Of a stretch of 64,000 bases of DNA, positions 27,050 to 38,192 are shown piece after piece (position 1 is the stretch's first letter; the number at the start of each line of letters is the position of its first letter). The stretch is from Primulina eburnea (Eukaryota; Streptophyta; Magnoliopsida; Lamiales; Gesneriaceae), in NCBI RefSeq assembly GCF_022965805.1, contig NW_027331305.1, positions 93,195-157,194 of the forward strand, read 5' to 3'. Both the position numbers and the translations under genes were made by a program. The notes under the pieces are model-generated. The model was given only the letters and a program-made list of their open reading frames with translations. It did no database searches and was not told the DNA's origin.

Positions 27050-28338
27050 GAAACAAAATAATTCCTCTAACATAAAAAAATCCGTTGGGATGAAAACTGT
27101 TAGAAGAAATATTTTGCAAAAATCAATTTCTCACGTCAAAGTTTAGGTGACTTGGTTTTTAGGATGTTTAATTATCTAATGTTCTTTCACCACCAAATTT
27201 GAAACGATAAAAATAAGGAAGAGGAAAATCACTTATCTTAGCTTAAAATGTGAGAGAGTAATTGCACCCATAAACATCCACTCGTTCTTGGTCCTTCTGA
27301 GAGACGTCAAAACAAATACTAAATGTTAAAATTAATAATAAAGATGAGCTCCAAAAAAATTTAAACTATTTTAATATGATTTTTTATAACAAGTTACATA
27401 TTAAAATTATTAATTTGCTGAGAATCTTGCGAAACAAAATAATTCCTCTAACATAAAAAAATCCGTTGGGATGAAAACTGTTAGAAGAAATATTTTGCAA
27501 AAATCAATTTCTCACGTCAAAGTTTAGGTGACTTGGTTTTTAGGATGTTTAATTATCTAATGTTCTTTCACCACCAAATTTGAAACGATAAAAATAAGGA
27601 AGAGGAAAATCACTTATCTTAGCTTAAAATGTGAGAGAGTAATTGCACCCATAAACATCCACTCGTTCTTGGTCCTTCTGAGAGACGTCAAAACAAATAC
27701 TAAAAGTAAAAATTAATAATAAAGATGAGCTCCAAAAAAATTTAAACTATTTTAATATGATTTTTTATAACAAGTTACATATTAAAATTATTAATTTGTT
27801 GAGAATCTTGCGAAACAAAATAATTCCTCTAACATAAAAAAATCCGTTGGGATGAAAACTGTTAGAAGAAATATTTTGCAAAAATCAATTTCTCACGTCA
27901 AAGTTTAGGTGACTTGGTTTTCAGGATGTTTAATTATCTAATGTTCTTTCACCACCAAATTTGAAACGATAAAAATAAGGAAGAGGAAAATCACTTATCT
28001 TAGCTTAAAATGTGAGAGAGTAATTGCACCCATAAACATCCACTCGTTCTTGGTCCTTCTGAGAGACGTCAAAACAAATACTAAAAGTAAAAATTAATAA
28101 TAAAGATGAGCTCCAAAAAAATTTAAACTATATTAATATGATTTTTTATAACAAGTTACATATTAAAATTATTAATTTGTTGAGAATCTTGCGAAACAAA
28201 ATAATTCTTCTAACATAAAAAAATCCGTTGGGATGAAAACTGTTAGAAGAAATATTTTGCAAAAATCAATTTCTCACGTCAAAGTTTAGGTGACTTGGTT
28301 TTAGGATGTTTAATTATCTAATGTTCTTTCACCACCAA

Positions 28339-29569
28339 TTTCTTTCATCATGAATTCTGGCCTTGTCAACCAATTATTTGGTAAGTTGACGTTCTTTCAT
28401 TGTCAGGATGCCTATTCTAACTGTTGATATAGATAATTTGGAGAAAGGACAATCTTTAATATATTCTGTTCATCACTTGTGCATGGATGTGAATACTTTA
28501 AAAAGAATCTTTATTCGTGAGGCGAGTCCACTTTACTCATATTTACAATAAAAAATAATATTTTTGAAACAAAAAATAATATTTTCTATGGATAACCAAA
28601 ATAAAATAGCAGTCTCACAAAATTAACCGATAAGTCTCACATAAGTTTTTGTTAGTTTGTTTACCTTTCAATTTTGGCAAACGGAACAATATCCAATTCA
28701 AAAAACCTGTTCCAAGAATAAATTTTTTCAATTGAAATAATTATATATAAGCATCAACCCATAGTTAAATAGGTTATATGTATTGATTGAATATTTAGAA
28801 ATTTAATAAGAATATTAGAACATATATAAAAGTAAGAATGAGTAATTTTTTACAGTGTATTGTTGATTTTTAAAAAAAAATAGCATATGTAGTTCTCAAG
28901 ATCACACAGCACATATAGTTTTAATTACATGTGAAAACTTCTCAAGAATACATTAAAAAAAAAACCAAATCAATTTATGATATATTTTTTTATATTAATC
29001 ATCAATAGCAATAGCAAACTGAAATATTTTCTAGTAAACTAGAATATAAATTTGATGATAAATGAAACTTTTCATACTTTATAAATATCACAGGGATTTT
29101 CAATTTATGATTTCGATTTTCTATAAATCATGAATAACTATTGCAAACTGTAATAATTTCTTGCACTACATAAATTTAATGATACATGAAATTTTTATAC
29201 CTTAGCAGGTAACGCCTCATCAAGACCAGCACCAGACCTCTCAAGAAACATGATTTTAACAGTTAACTTCAAAATTGAAAACCAGAAGATTAGCCACGCA
29301 AGTTGACAACAACAACATTCCACTTACAGAATATTCAATTTTAATTATGTTTTACAAATTTTCTGAAGAAAAATGAAAAAATATATCAATCATCAAAATT
29401 TTTCCAGCGAAGATCATTAAATAATAAAAAAAATCAACATAAACAAGCAACATCAACATAACAGGGTCAAAACATCTTCAAGAAAGCAATTCACTGGTGC
29501 AACACGACGAACAGAATAATATTCGAACACTGAAGTTTAATATATTGCTTCGAAATTTATTGTGATAGG
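28339..29569. other. AT-rich flank of the satellite with an imperfect about 115-bp duplication
   Basis: No gene is visible. A stretch at about 28,973-29,085 is imperfectly repeated at about 29,100-29,210 (shared pattern: atttatgat...aaactg.aata.ttt...taaatttgatgata.atgaaa.ttt). The part at about 29,290-29,455 is a diverged match of about 43,010-43,150 beside the other array (shared 'taattatgttt', 'ttttctgaa', 'atcatcaaa', 'gcgaagatca', 'ataaacaagc'). This stretch may therefore be non-amplified sequence of the same ancestral locus, possibly intron; that is inference. Confidence 0.5.
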
Positions 29570-29930
29570 AAGAGAAGACGCGAACCTAATCAAGAATCGT
29601 TGATTCTTGAATGCCAAGAAATCTGTCCAACTCGATGCGAGAAGTAGGAAGAGAGGAGTGGAGACGAATAATCGATAAGAACGTTAGGTTTGAAAATTGG
29701 GCAGAATTTGGGGGAAGCGTCAAATGGGTCTTCTCACATTTTCAAGCACTCGATTCTTGAACGCCGGAGAAATCAGCGCGAATTTGGGGGAGAGGAGCGG
29801 AGAGGGATAATGGATCAATGGGTTTTGAAGTGTTACCGTGTGGCTTTGGCCATTTGACCGTTGTGAGAGTATTTTTGGAAATAAAATCCGATAAGATCTG
29901 ACAAACCGAAACAATTCATTTTCGTAAAAT
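29570..29930 (-). other. Leader-like GC-richer block with an internal direct repeat
   Basis: This block is clearly richer in GC than its surroundings. On the minus strand it is pyrimidine-rich (CTCTCCGCTCCTCTCCCCC and a related CTCCACTCCTCTCTTCC), as in plant 5' leaders. The pattern 'gattcttgaa.gcc..gaaatc' plus 'gagaggag.ggag...ataat' occurs twice, near 29,607-29,690 and 29,751-29,830. A 64-codon open frame lies inside but resembles no protein I know. It could be the promoter-proximal leader of the locus that gave rise to the SR array, given the related sequence just left of it, but this is not shown. Confidence 0.3.
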
Positions 29931-32106
29931 TATTATATTTATTTATAAATTATATTATAAGACATAAATAACTTACTCTTTATATTAAAACATTACTATC
30001 TATAATAAACGGTTCTTGCAATTAAAAAAATAAGAAGATATTTTTATAATGAATAAAAAATTTGTGTAATAAATAATAAAGAATTGCATTGAAATTGAAT
30101 ATCAATAATTGTATGGATAGTGCATTATAATTTTAATTTTCTAAGACATAAGGATTTGAATTCTGATTACTTATGTTCTTATAATTGAAATAATTTTATT
30201 CTATGTTCTTAAAATTATTAATTGAATATAAATCAATAAATTTTAATTTATGATAATATTTTTTATTAATTCTCGCTATCATCCTTGAGTAAATCATATG
30301 AAATAAATTAATAATAATAATTTTAAAAAATTTAGAATTGAAATAAATAATAAAATTAACAACAATATAATAACACTATCAAAATTACAGTTTAACCGAA
30401 AGCCAAAAAATTTATTTAATAACTCAAAAATAGAAATCAAACAAAATAAAATGATTATTTTGGTTATCTCATTTTAATCAATCTTATATAAAATAACTAA
30501 AACCAACTTTTCATAATTTTTTTAAATGATGCTATTAATTTATCTATTTTATCGTTTTTAAATATTTCTTATATGCATCATCTATACTTCATGTAAAGGT
30601 CGAAACTATTAGTAGTCCAATTTTGTGACACCAAGGAATGTTTACAAAAATATTCTATTCATTTAGATAAGTAATTTTTTTCACATAATTTATTCATAAC
30701 TGCAATATCTTACATTTTAAAAATTCAAGTATTATCTCGACAAACTACATATTTAATTTAAATAAAATTATAACAAAATTTTATGAATAAACTAGATCTA
30801 TTAATGATCATGATCACGATTAATATATTTAATAGTTTTTGTTTTACACATGAATCGTATGTGCGTCGTTAGATAGTATTTATTATACATTCATGCATTA
30901 GGCCATAAGTTACTAGTTATGTAAGCTCAAAAAAATAATATCATAACATATAAATTCAATTGTTATAAAACTATAAATATAATGTAATCATAATCCAAAG
31001 ACAATCAATTTAATTAAATATTAAAATTTACATTATTATTTTTATTAATAATTAAAAGGAGAAGAAGAAAATTTGGGGCTCAAAACATTTTTTTATTATC
31101 AGTTTTCTAAAAATTGACTTCTTCAATAGTTTTTGGAAACATAAATATTTTGGTATTTTAAAAGAAAAGAATTTGTTATGACAATAATATTCAATAATAT
31201 CTTTGACCAAAAAATTATATAAAAGCTTAAAATTTTAAAATTAATAAATGTATATGTGTGTGTGTAACTATTTTTAAGAATTTCAAAGAAATAAAGAAAA
31301 ACCCATGTGAGTATCTTGTAAATATCAATCAAATTTTCTCAAAAATACTTCTAGATATCCATTTATAATTTTCTCACCTGAGATTTGATTTATTTGTTTT
31401 ATATCTTTACAAATTTTTTTATATAAATTTATTTCATTTTAATAATTAATAGTGATGTATTAAAAAAATTATATCTTATAAACATCACAAGGCCTAAAAA
31501 TATAAATGACGGAATAATCAATATGCACACTATCCCAAAATTTCCATAATGTACAGTGTTGGAATTGGATTAGATTTTTGATGGTGTGAATAAATTCTTT
31601 ATAATTTTCTAAATTTTGAATTGTTCTTTAAAATTTTAGGCTGTTAAAAATATTCTTGAACAACTAGTTTTGATGGACAACTGAAAAATAAATGAATGTG
31701 AAAATGTTCGGCTTGACTAATGATGAACTATATTATATAATTGACAGTTTAATAAGAAATGACTTGAAATTTGATTTGCAAGAATGTAAAATATATAATG
31801 AAATAACACAAGTATTTTTATGAATGTTCAGAAATAAAACCTATATATCACCCTTTCTTCCACTTAGGAATGTTTTCAATAAAATACTTTGGTTTTACAT
31901 CTTCTTGTAACAATCAACTTCAGTTAGGACGATTACTTCTTAAGCTGAAACTGTTAGTGATCATTTTACAAATCTGGATGTTTAAGAATTCTCGTTTACC
32001 ATAAAATACTACAAAAACCCAGCAGTTAGTCTTGACGGCCGGCTTGAGTTGTTGGTATACCACAAAATGATCCTTGATGATCTAATATAAACCGATAAGA
32101 GCATAC
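29931..32106. other. AT-rich intergenic DNA without recognisable genes
   Basis: Very AT-rich, with many stops in all frames. One part, about 31,285-31,350, matches about 42,480-42,550 at roughly 80 percent (shared 'aataaagaaa', 'gtgagtat', 'atcaaattttctca', 'aaatactt'). No promoter, RNA gene or complete element is visible. Confidence 0.6.
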
Positions 32107-32473
32107 TAAGGCCACCTCCAACCCATAAATCTATTTTGGTGCAGTTTCTGAACCAAAATAGTGCAGTTTCTGCACCAAATATAACATTAATCTCCAACCC
32201 ATTTACTTCAAATCTTACACTAAAAAGCATATTCCTAGAATATTTTTTTTGTTTACAATTTATTTATAAATTTAACAATATAATTATAATTAATGTTAAC
32301 ATTAGTATTATAATTATAATTTTATTTTTATTAATAGTTAAATTTATTTATTTGATTCTTATATATATTAACTCTAATATTTATAATATGAATTAGTACA
32401 AATGCTTCATTATTAAAATTGACATAATTTTAATACAGATAATTTATTTTTAGAACTTAATATGAATCCAAAT

Positions 32474-32800
32474 TCAAAAATCTGAACAACTATATTCCTC
32501 CCATAAATGATCAATTAAAGCATTTCGTAGTGCATAGTGAGCATCTTTGTCTTTTATCCTTTTATATCGAGCGAGAAATTCTTGAAATCTTATATTCTCA
32601 TCGACAACCATTTCTACATCTAGAGTTGGTGTTTCTCTCATATCTTCAATGGGTGCGCTAAGGTCACTTTCATCTTCGATAATCATTTTGTGCATTATAA
32701 TGCACGCTGTCATTATATCATGTAAATGATGTTTCTTCCAAGCACGTGCTGGAGATGCCACAATCGCAAATCGAGAGTTAAAAATGTCAAAAATAAAATA
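32474..32800 (-). pseudogene. PIF/Harbinger transposase, C-terminal fragment
   Basis: The frame reads ...NSRFAIVASPARAWKKHH, then LHDIMTACIIMHKMIIEDE, and ends ALRNALIDHLWEEYSCSDF before the stop at 32,474. The pattern RFAIV..PAR.W....L.DIM.ACI..HNMI.EDE, followed by a C-terminal L..HLW..., is characteristic of plant HARBI1-like nucleases derived from PIF/Harbinger transposases. It is the end of the DDE nuclease region; the first catalytic aspartates and the N-terminal domain are absent. The frame is still open upstream to roughly 32,800 but loses similarity before that. No start codon is meaningful here. It lies inside the TIR-bounded element, which supports the call. The fragment cannot be an active nuclease. 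Confidence 0.8.
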
Positions 32801-32991
32801 AAAAACTAGAAATATTTTTATAATTTTTCTAATATAATTATAATTAATTTTTTTGTGCTTTAATTTTTATTATGAATTATATTTTATATCAACACAATTT
32901 AATTTTACTCATCAATTATATAATATTATTATTAAAATATTTAATACATATTTATATTAATTAAAAAGCATTAAAAAAATAAAAAAAGCCC

Positions 32992-33121
32992 AAACCCAGC
33001 GCCAAAATGGCGCTGGGTTTCTCCTCGGAGGGAGGCTGCGCCATTTTGGAGAAATGGCGCAGCCTCCGTTGGAGTGAAAACCCTGCGCTATCATAGTGTT
33101 TCACGCTATGATAGCGCAGGG
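32992..33121. repeat. Three consecutive perfect hairpins in the transposon end
   Basis: Hairpin 1 has arms 32,992-33,004 and 33,008-33,020 (13 bp, loop aaa, core 'cccagcgcca'). Hairpin 2 has arms 33,031-33,046 and 33,052-33,067 (16 bp, 'ggaggctgcgccattt'). Hairpin 3 has arms 33,081-33,096 and 33,106-33,121 (16 bp, 'ccctgcgctatcatag'). They sit next to the right TIR, are GC-rich in an AT-rich setting, and have nearly perfect arms. Confidence 0.9.
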
Positions 33122-33136
33122 TTGGAGATGGCCTAA

Positions 33137-34750
33137 GTGAGTAGTTTGAGATTGAAAGCTTTAAAGTGCTCGACATTCTTAGAAAATATGCAGGCTTGAG
33201 ATAATAATAAGTTTTGTCTAGTTCATGGTTTAGCCCGTAGTCTTTTTCAATTTGAAATCTCCATATTTATAGTTGAAAAACTCTAACGGTCGGATTTGTT
33301 TTTCAACAACCATCTATACTATCACCTGACAAAATAGACACGACGCTTTCAATTGCCGTACATATCATTACATGCTCGTTTAATGTTCTTTGTGCTTTTG
33401 CAACTTTAAACTCTTGTTTTTCATAAAGCTGACACATCATGTCCGAAATAGGTAACTTTATGTCATTTAGGAATTGGCAGGATATTGTGTAATCATTCTA
33501 AATATGGCAGAAGTTGAAATGCTTGACTTTCGGTATCCTATTTGAAATAACTCATTTCTGACGGTGGCAGTGAAGTTGAACTTTCAACGGTTTGAACACC
33601 TGTACTGCTGATCAAATTAAAAGATGATATATTCCAGCTTGAATTCAGTGGTTTGACTTCTATCCAAAATGTCTTGATCTTTTGATGACCGCAAGTTTAT
33701 ATATAAATTACATTTAAGCAAGGTAGGAGACATATGAAAAAGAATGAATTTCATTGAATAAATGATATGTCATTTTTACTGGTGGGGTAAAATATAAGTC
33801 CTAATAAACCTACGAAGAAAATAGTAAAACCTCTATTATGGCTTGCATTTCCAACACTACCACCTCATTCACTTCTTTTCTCATCATCTTCCATTCTCCT
33901 CTTATCATCCAATCTCTTTGACTCTTCATATTTGGCTATCTTACCTCGGCGTTTATGCTCTTCACCTTTTTGTAATCCACCATTTTTTCCCTTTTTTGGC
34001 ATCAGTACATTGCATATACTTAAGAATTTCTTGAAACTAACCGCCCATAGCATCAAACCGCTCATTCATATGATGTCTGATATGAGCAACTTGAATTTTC
34101 AACTCAGTATGAATAAGAACTTGACTTCGTGAAATCTGAGTTGAAGTTATGTGTTCATGGTGATCGCTCAATTTTTCATTATGGTCTTATCGGCCATGGT
34201 CAATCAGAATTGGGATTCAATGGCACTTAGGTTCTTGATCATTTGAGCCCTGAAACTATCGAACTGCACCTGATAAACATAGTTTTTGACTTCTATCTGA
34301 TTCACATATTAAGTTATTGTGAGCAATTAAGACATAAAATGATCAAAAGGTGTCTTGGTTGAGAGCTGATTGTTCGGTTAGAAAATCATCTGGAGGAGAG
34401 GAGGAGGGACCTGCTTGATACACCACACCACAAACGACTAGACTTGAGATATGGCACTGGCGGCTAGAACTTAACTTATTTTGGCTCCTGAACAACCACT
34501 TCTTCAATAAAACCTGTTCAATTTCTTCTCCATAAATAACCAACTCCTTGCCAGACAGATTCTCGGGAGAGAGCATTTATCTTCAGTCTCTTTCATTGTG
34601 GCAGGAGTGGTTGGCAATGATTCCAAATTCAGATCTTCATCAACGTAATTTCCTCCTTTCTCAATAGTGAAATCTTCAAGAATGGGATATGCATGGAAAG
34701 AGGCATGGTTTCCTGAATCACCCTCTTGTTCAAAATTTTAGGTCCGTGAG
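33137..34750 (-). other. Decayed region, possible retroelement gag-like remnant
   Basis: No intact gene. On the minus strand, 33,865-34,030 reads a charged segment (KKFLSICNVLMPKKGKNGGLQKGEE, then KRLDDKRRMEDDEKR), and about 34,100-34,340 gives broken stretches resembling coiled-coil gag-like proteins common in some Lamiales retroelements. Stops and frameshifts are frequent. The assignment rests on recollection of such proteins and is weak. The rest (33,137-33,840) has no recognisable content. Confidence 0.25.
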
Positions 34751-36362
34751 TATACTCACAATCTCAAAGACCCATTGTTTCCTAATTGAGATAACTAATT
34801 CTCATAATTCTCCCTTCAAGTCTATATTTAATGACTAAATTAAATTTATTTGTTCCTTATTTCTCTAGGCACACTGTATGTTGGTTGAAGATGGAAAGAC
34901 CACGTAATCTAATGGTATTAGAACAGAGGAGAAATAATCCAGGTGTAGCATATACTAACCCATATCAATACAGTCCTTGTCATTACAGCAGCTCAAATTG
35001 TTTCTGATGATTTTGATTACTAATTCTCTCTGCAGCTTGCATTCTACTATTTTCTGGGAACCACCACCTTTCTTCTCAAGTTTCAACTAGTTTGATGTTT
35101 CTCGTATTCTAACGAACAAAATCCTTGTTAATCTTCGTGTGCCATGTATCCAAATTGATGATTTTTGTTTGCTGGTGGGATATTTTGTGTGCTGTGCCGT
35201 GCCATTTTTATTTTCAGAGTGTAGCTATGATTATTTTCACGAAAGATTTTGTTGCAAATCAGAGCTGAAATGGTTAGCTATAAGGCAACCATAGTGACAG
35301 CAAAATCAAGAAGCAACATTCATTAATTTGATAAACATAATTTCAACTACAATCACTTGACAAATTTGGTAGTCCATCTTCTTCCATAAGAAATCGAAGA
35401 ATATATGACATTAGCTTATGATTAAATCAAAATCGTAATCAAACATTAATATAGTAACTAAAAGAAAAGGAAATATCAGACATAAAACAAGTCCTTTCTC
35501 ATTTATTCAGCAAACAAGTCAATATTTTTTACAGTTCAATTTTATTTTTTAATGATTATGAAATCATCCACAAAACTGAAGGACAGTGAAAGATTAATAC
35601 TTTAGTTTAAATATAATTTGATTTCTATTTCAAAATTTATATTTGTTATCCAAGACACGACTTTTATTTTTTATAATTGTGATCTAACGTGTAAAGCTTT
35701 ATACTAAACGAACGATGAAGATAATGAAGATTGACTTGGGTGTCAATGGGCCATAACGTAAAACCGTATGCATGACACACACAAATAATTCTTGTGTGAC
35801 GTAAGATAACATTTCAAGAGAATCAAAATGAGTTTAAATTGATTTTATGTGAAACAGTTACTTTTATATACATCAAAGTGATAGAAAATTAGGAATCAGT
35901 ATGAATTCAAATCATTTTTATGTGAAACAAATTACTTTTATATCTAAGTTAGTTGAAATAAAAGATTTTAAAAAATTCTTATGCTTTTTTAAATAGTTTT
36001 TACTCAAATTTTTTTTTTTTGAAAAAATATTACAATCGTCTTCATGTTTTATGCCCCATCAAATTTTCAGTGATGAAAACTTATGAAACTTGTAGCTACA
36101 TTTTTAAGGACGTGATTTATGTATAGAACTGTATAACTTCAAGATATATTATGAAAATTTTAGAAATTATGGCTGTTTTAAATACAATTTAAAATTGATA
36201 TTTTTTTTGTTTTATTACTTTGAATACTCACGGTTTAATCCTATTATTTTTACAATTTTAAAGTTTGTGATATTAAAATAGATGACATAGTGATAGTAAG
36301 AACGTGGTTCTTATGAGGGATCACATTAATAAATATTCTTATATTTAGACATAATATTGTAA

Positions 36363-36416
<54 letters not shown>

Positions 36417-38192
36417 AACTTAAAATAACTCAATTATATTAGTATTCAAGAACTCAAGCAAAAAAAAAATTAAATTTTATCGATGTATGATATTAAATTA
36501 ATGGTTGAAAAATAAAAGATAATGAGAGTAAGGTAATAATTTTTTTTCCTCACACCATCTTTGTATGTTCCACACGTACAACGCACGTGCATATATTCTA
36601 CTTGTTGTGTGTGTGTGTGTTTATATATATTTGTTATTCAAGTTTTAACTTTTTGGATAAAACACATCAAACGTAATACAAACAAACATTACTTGGTTAC
36701 ACGTAGAGTGTCTACTATATTGCCTACAATGGATTATAAAAGAGATTGACAATAACTCATGCCCATGGTACAATGCATGCAATCATTGTTGCAAAGCTGT
36801 TGCAAAGAGTCGGGATAATGTTTGAAGAAATTGCAATATCGTTCATTGGATGTTCTTTGGAAAATTACACAAAGAAATATAATGAGGTAGCAATGATATT
36901 AGGAATGATTGTACTATACAATGAATATTTTAAAACACAAATAAGAGCTCACTATTATTATCATTTTTTTTTTGAAAAATTATACCATGCAGTCTGTTGG
37001 AAAAGCAATAGAGGATAATCCACTGAGGAAACTCAACAAAAGCATTTATAAATTGCTGCTCAAGTTGAATAAATTATTAAAAACAAAAAACAACATGCTA
37101 GATATCGTAGTTGATGGAGAGGAAAAACCGAAAGATCGTAAGGATATAGAAGACAAAGCAATACCGGTAAATGAAATCACAGCTACTAACCAAACAGAGA
37201 AGCAAAATGACAAGCAAGCTCGAACTATGCATCATAAAATCATTTTGTCGAAGAGTACACGGAGAAACGCAATACAATTGATCTTGAAGACGATGAAACA
37301 ATTTATGATTATACCAGGAGATTGAAAACAAATCAAACTAATAAAGCATGGCATCAAGCAATATTAAGATAAAACAAGAAAGTTAGAGTGAAGTAGTAAC
37401 ATCTCTCGTGAACAATGTAAATACTTCTGTGAGCCACACATCTGTTGGAGAGGAGGAGCACACACTCCTTGGTAAATCCACGATTACAAAGTGCTTAAAA
37501 GGACTGATTTTTCACAATTTCAGCCAACTCTTCCTTCCAGACAAATACACAGCACGTATGCAATTGAACATACATACCGGCTTTGGTTATCTGTGTCTCA
37601 GATGTGTATCGTTGCTTAAAGATGCAGTATTTTAATAATATCCATGACTAATGGTAACTTACAGGCTGAGATTTTGTAGGACTGCGCCTGCCTGAAAGGA
37701 GAGAAGGGTCAGAAGTAGTTTTGGATCTCTTCTATGGAACTGGAATTATTTATTGGTCTCTAACCTTGGAAATAGGTAAACTTTCCCTTTATTGTTTGAT
37801 TTGATGATTAGACAGGCTACCGCTGCTTTTACCAATCGCTTTTCCATACTCTTAGGGTGAGAGTGAGACGCATGTTTGGTTTTGAGATTGTTGATCAAGC
37901 CAATATAAGATGCACGTAGTAATGCCAGCATTTTTCCTAAGTGGATCTCTACAAAATCGATGAGAACTTTGGAGAATATTTTCAAAAGCCTGATCTGGCC
38001 ATTACATCATGTTCTCTCTTTTTCTTTAGTTGCGATCTCTCTAGCTATTACGTCTTTTTGTGGAATGTTGCATACTATCTCATCTTTATCATTATCTCTC
38101 CCTCGAACTCAAAATTCTCCATGATGTGTCTCAAATTCTTGATGAAAACAGGCTGGAAATTCCAAAGCATTTCCTCCTTTCTGTTGTTTGTC
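34751..38192. other. Intergenic DNA without a confident gene
   Basis: Several open frames of 60-117 codons exist on the plus strand between 36,560 and 37,640, the longest at 36,972-37,325. I recognise no domain in them and their composition follows the AT-rich background. Weak exon-like signals upstream of the ELF3-like pseudogene may lie here, but I cannot assign N-terminal ELF3 sequence. Confidence 0.5.
36366..36414. repeat. (TA)n microsatellite
   Basis: An uninterrupted run of alternating T and A, about 49 bp, flanked by 'aacac' and 'tcaaac'. A short GT run lies nearby at about 36,606-36,620. Confidence 0.97.

Larger units (their letters stand above)
16791..28338. repeat. Satellite array, monomer about 380 bp, 30 full copies plus a partial
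   Basis: A monomer starting 'gaaacaaaataattcctct' recurs at 16,791, 17,171, 17,551, 17,932 and so on to 28,193, spaced 379-383 bp except two 371-bp units that lack 10 bp ('tttgaaacga') before 'taaaaataagg'. Monomers are almost identical, mostly differing at a few positions. The sequence is unrelated to the SR-derived arrays and has no coding potential; the only long frame is an accidental read-through. The left boundary is a direct fusion to the SR array, where both parents carry 'aaac'. The last monomer breaks off after 'ttctttcaccaccaa'. Whether it is centromeric, subtelomeric or dispersed cannot be told from this window. Confidence 0.97.
32107..33136 (-). mobile_element. PIF/Harbinger DNA transposon, internally deleted
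   Basis: The terminal inverted repeats are 'ggccacctccaaccc' at 32,110 and its near-perfect inverse 'gggttggagatggcc' ending at 33,133. They are flanked by TAA at 32,107-32,109 and 33,134-33,136, the three-base TWA-type duplication typical of PIF/Harbinger. The element between the TIRs is 1,024 bp and keeps only the C-terminal part of a Harbinger-type transposase on the minus strand. The right end carries three strong hairpins. It is far shorter than an autonomous element (several kb with transposase and a Myb-like gene), so it is a deletion derivative that could only move with help in trans. Confidence 0.85.

Noticed and set aside
33843..34132. Plus-strand frames rich in His, Phe and Ser
   Set aside because: They are the antisense of the charged lysine/glutamate-rich minus-strand segment at 33,865-34,065.
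34910..34930. 'tggtattagaacagagg' resembling a Ty1/copia primer-binding site (TGGTATCAGAGC)
   Set aside because: Only a partial match, with no LTR end before it and no recognisable copia coding sequence after it.
36972..37325. 117-codon lysine-rich plus-strand frame
   Set aside because: No recognisable domain, AT-rich composition like its surroundings, no clear splice or family support. It could be an unrecognised exon of the ELF3-like locus, but I cannot support that.
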